From assembly GCF_022530855.2 (NCBI RefSeq), contig NZ_CP099567.1:930001-994000 (forward strand): a stretch of 64,000 bases of DNA, in the 5' to 3' direction. Shown in pieces: positions 17,454-26,823 of this stretch. The notes beneath the pieces are model-generated. The model had not been told where the DNA came from. It made no database searches and was given only the letters and a program-made list of their open reading frames with translations. A program made the position numbers and the translations under genes. This stretch comes from Candidatus Vondammii sp. HM_W22. GTDB taxonomy: Bacteria > Pseudomonadota > Gammaproteobacteria > Chromatiales > Chromatiaceae. Position 1 is the first letter of the stretch; the number at the start of each line of letters is the position of its first letter.

Positions 17454-17850
17454 GGTTTTTCGGTCAGTATGTCCAGGGATTCAGCGCCGGCACCACGGGC
17501 GGCATCGATAACTTGCACGCCGAGGCTAAAGTTGGCCTTATGTTCGCCACGCAGACGAACGAAGCTTTTCCCTGGGGCGTGAAGGGCGCCCCTGAGAGCC
17601 TGCTCCAGATGTTCCGGTGCGATGGCACGGCCATCGCCAGAATCTCTCCATCCGGTGTCATGGCGACCTCAACAAAGCCCTCATCATCCGCCTTGGCCGA
17701 ACTTGTCGCCTCAGGCAGGTCGATAGCGATGCTCTCGTCTTCGATAAAGTGCGCTGTCAGCATGAAAAAGACCAGCAGCAAAAAGACGATATCGATCAAC
17801 GGCGTCAGGTTGAGAACGACATTGGAGTGTCTGCGTCGCTCAGACCCCAT
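17450..17850 (-). pseudogene. exbD: exbD, frameshifted
   Basis: ExbD is the small subunit of the TonB energy motor. The N-terminus is intact: RRRHSNVVLNLTPLIDIVFLLLVFFML includes the membrane helix with the essential Asp (PLIDIVF). Near 17636 the frame slips. The unshifted frame runs to 17464 with non-family sequence, while the other frame reads DGRAIAPEHLEQALRGAL and later FVRLRGEHKANF and IDAARGAGAESLDILTEKP, a normal ExbD periplasmic domain ending at 17450. That end overlaps the tonB start as ATGA. One missing base explains it. Confidence 0.85.
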
Positions 17851-18324
17851 CGGTAATCTCTTCCCAGTGGTGGGTTTTATCCATAGATTCAGGTGCTGGC
17901 TGATCGCTGGCGCGACGCTCCAGCAATAGGGAGATACAGCTCTCCATGGATTGACTTCTGCGCTCTACGATACCCTCCAGAAAATGGAGCAGTATCAGTA
18001 GTGGAATGGCGACCGCAAGGCCGACCCCTGTGGTGATCATCGCTTCCCAGATATCTTCGGCCAGAGTTTGGGCATCCACCTTTCCCCCGGCCTTCGATTA
18101 CCATGAAGGCTTTGATCATGCCGGTGATGGTGCCAAGGAGCCCCAGCAGAGGTGCTGTATTGCCGAGGATGCCAGGGTACGCAGGCCGAACTCCATACGT
18201 TGCAGCTCATGGGAACGCACTCTTGTCCCCACGCCGTGCAGATCTTTTACCCCCTCACGGTCTGCATCCACCATGGCCTGGATGATCCTCGCTTGGCAAT
18301 CCCCCTGTTTTCCAGGGTTCAGAA
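17840..18324 (-). pseudogene. exbB: exbB remnant: no first helix, two frameshifts
   Basis: MotA/TolQ/ExbB family. The recognisable core, read across frames, is EFGLRTL, then GILGNTAPLLGLLGTITGMI, then KAFMVIEGRGK, then DAQTLAEDIWEAMITTGVGLAVAIP and LLILLHFLEGIVERR. Frameshifts lie near 18175 (a missing G in ctggcatc) and near 18080 (an extra G). The usual N-terminal helix and cytoplasmic lead are absent: the frame instead runs on from the polyferredoxin with no stop between. Its stop overlaps the exbD start by 11 bp. Not functional as read. Confidence 0.8.
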
Positions 18325-19329
18325 GATTTTTCTTCTCCCAGGCGATCTGTGCCTTTTTACAGTCCTTGAAATATTCAGGGCTTGCACTGAATATTGGGAA
18401 GGTGGCGTATTTCAACTGCAACACATCTTTGTCCGGGCAGAACTCCACGCAGCGGCCATACAGTGTGCAATCTTCAAAAGTGACATCCCGTTTCTCCATC
18501 TCGGTGTGGATTTCGGTGATATCCATCGGGCAGGCCTTGGCGCAGATACCACATTTTTCACAGCGTGGTGTGGCATTTTTACCAGCCGTAACAGCCCCAG
18601 TTTTCTGAATACGGCATGCAGTGCCAGCATCGGGCAGATGCGACAGAAGGGTTGGCGTACAGTGAGTGCCAGAGCCACCATCAGGCCAAACAGAAAATCG
18701 GCAATCAGTGAGATGACCAGGGTGGTGGTATTGGAGGTATCCACATAAAGCTGGGTGGTGTCTCCGGCAGCCAGGGTACTCAAAATACGGCTCGGACAGA
18801 TTTTGCAGAAGGGATCGCTCAAGTCGTGGTTGACCCAGCCGAGTCCGGTGAGCAGAGGAAAACCAAATACCAGAATCACCAATATCAGCCATTTCACCGG
18901 ACGGACTCGTTCGACCAGCCCTGGCTTCAGGGACTCCTTTCTCTGCAATCCGAGCTTTTGCCCCAGCATGTGCAAAAACTCCTGGAAGGTGCCCAGTGGG
19001 CATCTCCAGCCGCAAAATGCCTTGTTGAGGAAGACGAAAAACAGCAGAAAGGTTCCCAGGGTAATCAGGGTGGGCATAATGCCTGCCATGAGGTCGCCGC
19101 CACTGGCGATGACAGTGCCCAAACGGTGATCCATCTGGTGCTGAAACGGGAGCAGCGCACAGATATCTGTCCCATCCGTGCCATAGGCGCAACTCAGGGC
19201 CGGCAGGGCGTGGCTGAATTTGTCGCTAAGGTAGTAGTAGCCTCCGAAGAGACCGCCATAGACAAAGAAGAGAGAGGCGAAGAGCTGGACCAGCTTGCGA
19301 ATAACGGAGAGATTCTTCAAAGGGTTCAT
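18325..19329 (-). pseudogene. NapH/NosR-like membrane polyferredoxin, frameshifted and fused to exbB
   Basis: The N-terminus (MNPLKNLSVIRKLVQLF) leads into about five membrane helices. It has the CxxxCP motifs of NapH/NosR/CcoG-type proteins (FCGWRCPLGTFQEFLHMLG, DPFCKICPSRILS, QPFCRICPMLALHAVF). After a frameshift in an A-run near 18578 the last part holds two 4Fe-4S motifs (CEKCGICAKACPMDI and CTLYGRCVEFCPDK). Such proteins pass electrons from quinol or cytoplasm toward periplasmic partners. The 3' end runs in frame into ExbB sequence near 18325, probably through a deletion. It overlaps the upstream gene stop by 4 bp (ATGA). Role in this cluster: possibly metal reduction (inference). Confidence 0.8.
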
Positions 19330-20163
19330 GCGGATGCTCCCTTGCCACTTTTGGTGTGCCCCAGGAAACCGCCTGCCAGCATGCCAAAGGCAGTGACAGC
19401 AATACCGAGGCTCAAAGCCTGCCAGTGCTGCTGGTTGACCCGGTATTCAGCGCTGAGCATGGTCTGGTAGGTGATGCCATCACTCTTATATTCGGCACTC
19501 AGGCTGAATTCGGCTGTGCGCCGGTCCCGCTCACCTGCGATTACATTGGGGAAGTCATCCGGGATATGCAGACGGACCATCCCCTTCTCATCGGAAACGC
19601 CTTCTAGTCCGACTGCCGTTGGCTGTTTCCATAACGACCGGCAGATGTGGAATTGGCTTCTCTTTGAATCGAAGGATAAAAGCCCACTCTTGGTCAGAAG
19701 CGTAGTGACTGTGCTCTCGCGGTATGGGATTTGGCACTATCTCAAATTCAGTCTTCTGAGTCGCGGTAAGTTTTGTTGAACTTTGGCCGCTTGGTTTTCC
19801 GCGCATATACGCATAACGGATCACCGCCTCTTTCAGATATCCCCAATCCTTCACTGCTACAACGGCATGGTAGTTGTCCACACCGGTGGATGGGATGGTG
19901 ATGCTACCCTGTTTGCTCTCTATTGGCTGGGTGGAGAGATCAGGCTTCCAGAGCTTGATGACAGCCCCTTCGCCATTGGCCAGCATGAACTGTTTTGGGC
20001 CTCTGCGGTTTTGATGCTGCTGGTGTTGTGTTGGAGCTCCGGCCCGGGACTGCGCTTGTGGTGCGTCTGCCGCTGTTTTGGCAGATACACCGGTACCCGA
20101 GAGGGTGCCAAGCAGCAGGACCGAAGCCATGACCAGTGGTTGTTGTTTGTGTCGATTGGTCAT
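19326..20163 (-). pseudogene. Periplasmic DUF4198-like protein with C-terminal anchor, frameshifted
   Basis: A signal peptide (VMASVLLLGTLSGTGVSA) is followed by a His/Gln-rich stretch (QHQQHQNRRG) and two beta-sandwich-like domains. In the second, PHLPVVMETANGSRT should continue EGVSDEKGMVRLHIPDDFPNV, a prealbumin-like pattern shared with DUF4198 periplasmic metal-transport partners. One extra A near 19605 breaks the frame. The part from 19580 to 19326 ends with a membrane helix (ALSLGIAVTAFGMLAGGFLG). It lies between the TonB receptor and polyferredoxin genes. The family assignment is tentative. Confidence 0.6.
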
Positions 20164-20175
20164 GACTTCTCTCCG

Positions 20176-22314
20176 TCAGAATTTATAGGTGTATGAGAGC
20201 ATGGCCGTGCGCGGAGCACCGGCTGAGTAGCTGGCGTCAGCTCCTACACCTTTCACTTCAATGGCAAAACGTTTGTCAAAAACATTGTCAATGTTGAGTG
20301 TGAGGCTGTGAGGTCCTTTCTCATAACCGAGCATCAGGCTGGTCAGGAAATCGTAACCACCATAGATCTGGTCATTGGAGTTGTCGGTGTAATATTCACC
20401 CCAGGAGTTCGCTTGCAGTCTCGCCTTGTAGCCGGCTGGGTGGTTGAATTCGAGGCTCAGATTGAACTGATGCTTGGGTACATAAGGGATCTGGTTACCC
20501 GTCCGGTCAAACGGAGTCAGCACGCCAAACACCCGGATGTATTCGATGAAGTCTTCAAATTTGTAATCGCTGTATGCGTAGCCGGTGCCCAACCAGAAAT
20601 AGTTGTTGAGTCGCATGCGACCGCTGAGCTCAAGCCCTTTTTTAAGGGTTTCACCGGCATTTTGAAATTCGGTGGAAAAGGGTGAGGCCAGTACCGAGAC
20701 AATCTCATCCTGTACTGTCGTCTGGTAGAGCGAGAGGTCCATCGACCAATCTTTGGCTCGCCCTTTTAATCCGATCTCCATATTTCGTGCTTTGGCCGCA
20801 TCCAGGCTTGGGTTACTTTGAAGTTCTGACTCGGATGGCACCTGGCCGGACTCTGCAATCATGCCGTAGACATTGAACACGTCGTTCACCGCATAGCTGA
20901 TCCCCAGCTTGGGTGAGAACATGTTGAATGTGGTGTCGGTATTGGTGATGACCGGCACGCCATTGTCGACGTAAGTTCCTGTGCCCCAGTTGTAGCTGGA
21001 GTATTCGGTGTTCTGGATGTCAAAGTTGTTGCGATCATAGCGGAAGCCGACGTCGATCGTGGTGCGGTCGTTGGGTCGCAGGGTCTCCTGGAAGAAGATA
21101 CCGTACAAGGTATTGGTGGCGTCCTCGATCTCCATCAGGTCACCAATGGCATCGGATGTGGTTTGGGGAAGGCCGTTTTGAATATCAAGATACTTGTACT
21201 TCTTGGAGCCTTCGGTGTCATCAATACGCGCAGTTACCCCGCCCACCAAGGTGCTGTCACCCCAGAGCTTATGGTTGTAGGCAAACTCCAGATCGGTACC
21301 GAATACACTGGTCCCGGGGTTGTCATTGATGGCGCCCGTTACCGGGTAGAAATGGTCCCAGGTATTGAAATAGACACGGGGCTTGAAGGTGAAGTCCCCA
21401 AACTCCTGCTCATAGCGGGAGTTGAAGAATCAGATGGCGGAGTAGCGGCCGCTGTTCTGCCATTTACTGCTGGTGTTGCGCTGTTCGCCGGTGCTTTTAT
21501 ACCGCGCAAATTCGGCTTCATTCATTTTTGCCGGGAGCTGCAAATCTGCCTGTGTGTAGCTCAGCTCAGTCTCCAGCGTGCCGCCGTTGTTCAGCATCAG
21601 GCCATGCTTGAAACTGACCTGCTGGGTATCGAATTTATTCCAGTCACGCCAGCCGTTATCTGCTTCACGGTGCGAAGCTGTCAGTGAAACGGCGTTGTCG
21701 TCGTTGAGGTCGCCACCAAGGCGGAAGTGAAGGTTTTTTTGCCCCTCTTCTCCAATTCCCACTTTGATCCGATGCTCATCATTGTCGAAAACTGATTTTG
21801 AGATAATCTGGATGGTGCCGCCTGCCGAGCCGCTGCCATAGAGAGAGCCTGGCCCCTTGGTGATCTCGATGCGCTCGATATCCTGGGTGTCGATGAAATC
21901 AAACCGGGAGAAGCTGTCCGGGTCGGTCATGGGTATGCCATCTCTGATAATCATAATCTCACGGACGCCGTAGTTGGCCTTCTGGCCAGCGCCGCGGATG
22001 ATCAGGCGGGTGGAGTAGCTACTGCTTTTGGAATCAATCAGAACGCCGGGGATGCCTCTCATGGCATCCTTGATATTGAACATTTTTTCACTGTCGATGC
22101 GCTCTTCACCGATGACGACGATGGCGGCAGGCACCTCTTTTGTCGCACGCTCAATACGCGATGCTGTGACACTGATGGTATCTATATTGCTCTCTTCTGT
22201 GTCAGTCGCCCCGGCCTTCTCCTCGGCATAAACGGTGCTGCTGCCAAGGCCAAGAAGAAATACCCCTGTTGACACTGTGAGTCCTGAAAGCTGTTTTCCG
22301 ATATTTTTTTTCAT
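20176..22314 (-). pseudogene. TonB-dependent outer-membrane receptor with in-frame TGA
   Basis: 712 residues if read through. The start is ATG 22314, with a signal peptide (LSGLTVSTGVFLLGLGSSTVYA). The TonB box region is DTISVTASR, followed by a plug domain (IRDGIPMTDPDSFSRFDF, IERIEITKGPGSLYGSGS). The 22-strand barrel ends with an aromatic Phe (AMLSYTYKF). Codon 295 is TGA (21430-21432), with the same frame fully conserved on both sides, so a single nonsense change splits it. The substrate is unknown: the gene set would fit iron, copper or zinc chelates. A Zur-like sequence lies 170 bp upstream. Confidence 0.85.
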
Positions 22315-22483
22315 AGAGATACGGCCTTGTTGTCGGGTTGATAAATGAGTGACACTTCTGCCCTTTGTCGGGAAATTCAGTAGATCAGAAAATGCAGATA
22401 TGGGACTTGTCGGCGTCAAGATGATACACAGTCCATCCTGTATAACAATTCTGATTAGTTAATAAATACCAACTAAAACAATA

Positions 22484-22500
22484 TGTTATGCAATATCACA
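22484..22500 (-). promoter_or_regulatory. Zur-like palindrome upstream of the TonB receptor
   Basis: TGTTATGCAATATCACA has the same half sites (TGTTATG / ATCACA) as the site before znuA read on the opposite strand, but its spacer is 2 bases longer. It lies 170 bp upstream of the receptor ATG and could link it to zinc control. The altered spacing makes this uncertain. Confidence 0.3.
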
Positions 22501-22816
22501 CAGGAGCTGTGGGATATAGCTCAATTTATTCGGTATTTTCTCTTCACTCGCCATTACTGCGGAGCATCTAGTAAGACGGTCTAAGGAAATAAAGGAGTGG
22601 ATCGGGTGGTCGAAATAACACCCGTATAGACCTGGTTGATTTGACCGGACATGATGGCATCTGGTATATATTCACGGCTTTTTTCAGCTTGGTGGCCGCT
22701 TGCTATTGCCGTCACGGAGTGCAGTTATTTCCGGATGTTGGGGTGATTGGGTTCAAAGTCCTATCCGGGTATGTTTACCGACAAGGTTAATTCAGTCGAC
22801 ATCAGCAGGTTTGACC

Positions 22817-23422
22817 ATGAATAAATGGCTAGTTTCAGTTTCTATCGTTTTGGCTATGACTGCCGGTGCCGTACAGGCGGCTGGCGATGCAGCAGCGGGT
22901 AAGACCAAATCAGTTGTCTGTCTGGCTTGTCACGGTCCCGATGGTAACAGTCCCAACCCAACTTGGCCGAAACTGGCCGGGCAGCATCCCAGCTATATCA
23001 AGAAGCAGTTGGGTGATTTCAAGGCGGGTGCCCGCAAGGATAATCTGATGAGCCCAATGGCCCTGCCGTTGAGCGCTCAGGATGTCGAGGATCTGGCAGC
23101 TTATTTTTCTAGTCAGAAACGGGCTCCGGGTACCGCTGCAGCCGACAAGGTGGCAATGGGTGAGAAGATGTACCGCGCAGGTAATGCGGCTACCGGTGTT
23201 GCAGCCTGCATGGCTTGTCACGGCCCTACCGGTATCGGTAATCCCGGCGCACTCTTCCCGCGTATCAGTGGTCAGCATGCGACCTACCTGGAGAAGGCGT
23301 TGAAGGATTTTCGTTCCGGAACCCGCACCAACGATACCGGCAATATGATGCAAGGTGTAGTTGCGCGGATGACAGACACAGAGATCGCTGCAGTGGCCCA
23401 GTACGTACAGGGTCTGCGCTGA
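22817..23422 (+). CDS. Cytochrome c4 (diheme)
   Basis: 201 residues. I chose the ATG at 22817, which gives a Sec signal peptide (MNKWLVSVSIVLAMTAGAVQA). Two heme c motifs, CLACH (about residue 35) and CMACH (about 131), lie in two similar domains. Each domain has a PRISGQH/PKLAGQHPSY-type segment and a later Met (MSPMALPLS, MMQGVVARM) as axial ligand. Cytochrome c4 carries electrons to terminal oxidases from the bc1 complex. It is followed by a strong terminator hairpin, so it is likely monocistronic. A dsbA gene follows, a pairing often seen in gammaproteobacteria. Confidence 0.93.
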   Translation: MNKWLVSVSIVLAMTAGAVQAAGDAAAGKTKSVVCLACHGPDGNSPNPTWPKLAGQHPSYIKKQLGDFKAGARKDNLMSPMALPLSAQDVEDLAAYFSSQKRAPGTAAADKVAMGEKMYRAGNAATGVAACMACHGPTGIGNPGALFPRISGQHATYLEKALKDFRSGTRTNDTGNMMQGVVARMTDTEIAAVAQYVQGLR

Positions 23423-23453
23423 TCTGACAGCTTTGGTGTGAAAGTCATTGTGG

Positions 23454-23481
23454 CAAAGGGTGGCCTGTGGGTCACCCTTTG
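23454..23481 (+). terminator. Hairpin after cytochrome c4
   Basis: A near-perfect 12-bp stem with CAAAGGGTG / CACCCTTTG at its base and a 4-base loop begins 31 bases after the c4 stop. It is followed by TTCGTT, so it is a likely intrinsic terminator. Confidence 0.75.
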
Positions 23482-23645
23482 TTCGTTATGGGGACTGTTC
23501 GACCTCATGGCGGACGATTGAACGGCGAACTTTGAACCCTTGCTGGCTTGACGGGTCGGATAGATTGCGGATGCTACTGTACTGAATTCGCTGATAAGAC
23601 ATAAAATTTCACGAATCTGTGGTTTCATATAGGCTAGGTAATAAT

Positions 23646-24287
23646 ATGAAGAAAAACATTTTTTCACTCTCTATGCTCCTTTTTTCCGTATTGGTAGTGG
23701 CATCCGCGCACTCGGCGGACCCCCACTTTGAGGAGGATTTGCACTACTTTTCGATCTTTCCTGAGCAGCCAGGCGCAGAGGGCGATCGTGTGCAGGTAGT
23801 GGAGTTTTTCTGGTACGCCTGCCCCCATTGCTACACTCTGGAGCCCCATCTGAATAAATGGCTGGAGAAGAAGCCGGAAAATATTGAGTTTATGCGGATT
23901 CCCGCCATGTTCAATCGTGCCAGTGTGATTATGCACGCCGAGACCTACTATGCGCTCAAGCTCATGGGAATTGCAGAGAAACTGCATGAGACCATCTTTT
24001 CTGCCATACATGATGATAAGAACCGGCTGAATACACAGTCTGAAATGGAGGAGTTTCTTGAGGAGAATGGGGTGGATATCGAAGCCTACCGCAAGGCGAT
24101 GAAATCGTTCGCGGTTCAGGTGCAGGCGAAGAGAGCGGCGGTGCTTGCGGAACGTTTTGATGTGGGTGGGGTTCCTGCCATCGTTGTCGATGGAAAATTT
24201 CGTACGAGCGGCCTAGAAGGGAATACACTGATGCAGGTGACAGACTATCTGATTGATATGGTAGTCAGTGAAAAATCGGCAAAATAG
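23646..24287 (+). CDS. dsbA: Thiol:disulfide interchange protein DsbA
   Basis: 213 residues from the ATG at 23646 with signal peptide MKKNIFSLSMLLFSVLVVAS. The active site is FFWYACPHCYTLEPHL (CPHC, the classic DsbA dipeptide) and the cis-Pro loop is VGGVPAIVVDG. DsbA oxidises cysteine pairs in the periplasm and is recycled by DsbB. Length, motif and spacing are normal. The position downstream of cytochrome c4 is conserved in Pseudomonas-like genomes. Confidence 0.93.
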   Translation: MKKNIFSLSMLLFSVLVVASAHSADPHFEEDLHYFSIFPEQPGAEGDRVQVVEFFWYACPHCYTLEPHLNKWLEKKPENIEFMRIPAMFNRASVIMHAETYYALKLMGIAEKLHETIFSAIHDDKNRLNTQSEMEEFLEENGVDIEAYRKAMKSFAVQVQAKRAAVLAERFDVGGVPAIVVDGKFRTSGLEGNTLMQVTDYLIDMVVSEKSAK

Positions 24288-24343
24288 TTAGGAGCTCGAC
24301 GGGCTTCGAGACTTTCTGGCATGGGAAACGGGGAAACAATAGC

Positions 24344-25118
24344 GTGAGCGGAGACCTGCAGCATCGCCTGAAACTCTTGAGTTATAACATTCAGGCGGGC
24401 ACCTACACTCGTCACTATCGGCAGTATGTGACCCAGAGCTGGAAGCAGCTGTTACCTCACCGTGAGCGCCTGCTCAATCTCAACCGGATTGCCACCCTGG
24501 TTCAGGAGTACGACGTGGTTGGACTGCAGGAGGTTGACTCCGGCAGTCTGCGGAGCGGTTTTGTGGACCAGACGGAGTATCTTGCACACCGTGCCAACTT
24601 CCCGCACTGGCATGAGCAGGTCAATCGCAGCCTGGGTAAACTGGCTCAGCACAGTAATGGCCTGCTCAGCCGGCCTCGTCCGACACGTATCACAGAACAC
24701 AAGCTGCCGGGGCTTCCCGGGCGTGGGGTTATTCTCTGTAACTTTGGCGGTGAAGAGGGGTTGACCCTCTGTATTATGCACTTGGCACTTGGCACTTGGC
24801 CGCCGCGCCCGCCTCAGGCAGGTGGGGTTTGTCAGTGACCTGATCTACGATTTTCGTCACGTCGTGGTGATGGGGGACATGAATTGCGGTTGTGAATCTA
24901 CCGAGTTGCGGTTGCTGACCGAGAGCGCCAATCTCCAAGAGCCGGTGTGTGATAAAAGCACCTTTCCCAGCTGGCGCCCGATGCGCAAGATTGACCATAT
25001 ATTGGTGTCTGAGTCGCTGAGGGTAGAGAATGCTCGCGTGGTGGATTACCTGCTTTCCGATCACCTACCTATCGGTATGGATATCATTCTCCCCAGTGGA
25101 CTGAAACTGGCGGCATAG
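24344..25118 (+). pseudogene. Endonuclease/exonuclease/phosphatase-family protein, frameshifted
   Basis: EEP-fold hydrolase that starts with GTG at 24344. LKLLSYNIQAGT (motif 1), DVVGLQEVD (catalytic Glu), then in the other frame VVMGDMNCG, IDHILVSE and LLSDHLPIGMDI (catalytic Asp/Asn and His) form a complete active site. The break is a third copy of the 7-base unit CACTTGG at 24779-24799. With two copies the protein would read MHLALGRRARLRQVGFV in frame. About 255 residues if restored. Biological substrate unknown; the gene follows dsbA. Confidence 0.8.
24779..24799 (+). repeat. Three tandem copies of a 7-bp unit in the EEP gene
   Basis: CACTTGG occurs three times head to tail. Since 7 is not a multiple of 3, each gain or loss switches the frame. 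Two copies restore a continuous protein. Confidence 0.9.
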
Positions 25119-25256
25119 AATTCCGGATGGACTCGTCATTCCGGGCATAGCACAGATCCCGGAACTCCATGAAGAGGCCAAGGATTTTAAATTACATTCA
25201 CCGATTGCAATAACAACCGATCTCCAGGCGTGCCACCGATTCAACGGCAGGCTTTC

Positions 25257-25735
25257 TCAGAGCTCTTTTCCTTCTCCTGCCACTATGATCGTCGGCTCCT
25301 GCACATAGAAGTAATTCCACTTCCCATCCGCCGTTTTCAAATGCTCCAACAGTTCTGGGAGCGGAACAGTCTCGCTGGGAAATATGCCTGGGATTAGCAA
25401 AAATGAGCGGCTGAGCTCTGCTTGCTGGTGCCATTTAATGCCGGAGTCTCTTTTTTGCAGGTGGCACAACTTAGCATAGCCATGCCGGATATCTGTTTTC
25501 CAGTACGAGCGATGCCTCCCAGTGGCCGACGCCTTTGCCGCAGCTTGGGCGGCGGGAGTGAGCAGGTATTACTGCCGTAGATTAGTCCGGGCTGATCAAG
25601 CGGCCCAATAAAGCGAATGTGGCAGTAGTCCAGATCATCCCCGTCTTTGGGTTTGGTGCGAATGAAGGTGAAGCAGCCGGGGAAGGTGATCGCCAACCAG
25701 ATAGTTTCTTTCGTTTCCTGGAATTGTTTTACCAA
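25257..25735 (-). pseudogene. Unrecognised broken gene
   Basis: Two frames join into one plausible protein. Residues TIWLAITFPGCFTFIRTKP, then YCHIRFIGPLDQPGLIYGSN, come from the 25735 frame. A second frame from about 25560 runs HRSYWKTDIRHGYAKLCHL, then SGIKWHQQAELSRSFLL, then DGKWNYFYVQEPTIIV, and ends at 25257. One frameshift lies near 25545-25560. The composition looks like real coding sequence, but I do not recognise the family. No clear neighbour relation: it is convergent with the EEP gene and divergent from znuA. Confidence 0.4.
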
Positions 25736-25890
25736 TTAAGACCATTTCTTCCAAATCTGGCGGGTGAAGGGCAAGATTTCCAGCCTGTAATTGCAAAATT
25801 CAGTGATAATACAGTGCTCTCTGTATGCCCGCCACACTGCGGATTTAATGCGGGCTTGTTCAAGGGATATGATTTCGAAGCACATTATTA

Positions 25891-25905
25891 TGTGATAACA
25901 TAACA
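25891..25905 (+). promoter_or_regulatory. Zur box upstream of znuA
   Basis: TGTGATAACATAACA, flanked by AT and TTT, closely matches the gammaproteobacterial Zur operator type (TGTGATATTATAACA-like half sites around a 3-base centre). It ends 21 bases before the znuA ATG, a good position to block transcription when zinc is sufficient. The zur gene itself is the fourth gene downstream. Confidence 0.75.
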
Positions 25906-25926
25906 TTTTTCCCTTCCGGTCGAGCC

Positions 25927-26823
25927 ATGATAAAACCATCGGTTACCTTTTTGTCACTATTATATCTCTCCTTTAATGCCTTTGCGGTGATGGCGGGAGA
26001 GAGTCGCCAGCTCACGGTCTTTGTCAGTGTGCTTCCGCAGAAATATATTGTTGAACAGATTGGCGGTGAGCATGTTCGGGTGCAGGTGATGGTTGGTCCC
26101 GGCCAGAGCCCGGCCACTTTTGAGCCCAGACCCCGGCAAATGGCACTGCTGGCCCGAGCGGATCTCTATTATCGGATTGGCGTTCCTTTTGAGGAGGCCT
26201 GGCTGGATCGCATCCTCGCTGCCAATCGTAAGATGTCGTTACTGGATGCCAGGGAGGGGGTTCTGCTGAGGGAGATGGAGCCGGCCGGCAGGTATCACCA
26301 CGACTATGATCACACGCATCACCAGGGCGAACATAAGGACCCCCACATTTGGCTGAACCCTGCCATGGTCAGACTAATGGCGGCAAAACTAAAGGATCGG
26401 CTGATAGCACTGGATCCGGTGCATAGCGAAACTTACTTGGCTAACCAGGCCCGCCTGGATCGACTACTCATCCGTCTGGAGTCGGATGTGCGCGAACGGC
26501 TCGCCAGCCTAAAAAACCGCAAGTTTATGGTTTTTCACCCCTCTTGGGGTTATTTTGCCGATGCCTTCAAGTTGCGGCAGATACCCATTGAGAGCGAAGG
26601 CAAGGAGCCGGGTGCCATGACCCTTGGTCGGCTGATTGATCAGGCTAAAAATGAGGGTATCCAAGTGATCTTTGTCCAGCAGCAGTTCAGTCAGAGACAA
26701 GCCAAAGCGCTTGCCCAGGCCATTGACGGGCGGGTGGTCGCAATCGATTCGCTGGCGGAGGATTATCCGGCGAATCTGCGCCGGGTGGCGGATGCCATCG
26801 CAGGAGCGAATAGGCGTGGGTGA
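25927..26823 (+). CDS. znuA: Zinc ABC transporter substrate-binding protein ZnuA
   Basis: 298 residues with a signal peptide ending near VMAGES. Cluster A-I fold: VSVLPQKYIVEQIGGEHV at the start, a His-rich loop (YHHDYDHTHHQGEHKDPHIW, about residues 119-138) typical of zinc-specific members, then HIWLNP, FHPSWGYFADAF (His ligand) and a C-terminal VDSLAEDYPAN-type region (AIDSLAEDY). It captures periplasmic zinc for ZnuBC. First gene of znuA-znuC-znuB-zur-yidD and preceded by a Zur box. Frame clean. Confidence 0.95.
   Translation: MIKPSVTFLSLLYLSFNAFAVMAGESRQLTVFVSVLPQKYIVEQIGGEHVRVQVMVGPGQSPATFEPRPRQMALLARADLYYRIGVPFEEAWLDRILAANRKMSLLDAREGVLLREMEPAGRYHHDYDHTHHQGEHKDPHIWLNPAMVRLMAAKLKDRLIALDPVHSETYLANQARLDRLLIRLESDVRERLASLKNRKFMVFHPSWGYFADAFKLRQIPIESEGKEPGAMTLGRLIDQAKNEGIQVIFVQQQFSQRQAKALAQAIDGRVVAIDSLAEDYPANLRRVADAIAGANRRG

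Noticed and set aside
18116-19192. 358-residue frame seemingly one long gene
   Set aside because: Its first half is out of frame with the polyferredoxin; only the part after the frameshift near 18578 is real, followed by ExbB sequence.
21430-21432. TGA in the receptor as a selenocysteine codon
   Set aside because: TonB receptors have no selenocysteine members that I know of, no stem-loop follows the codon, and neighbouring genes carry similar damage.
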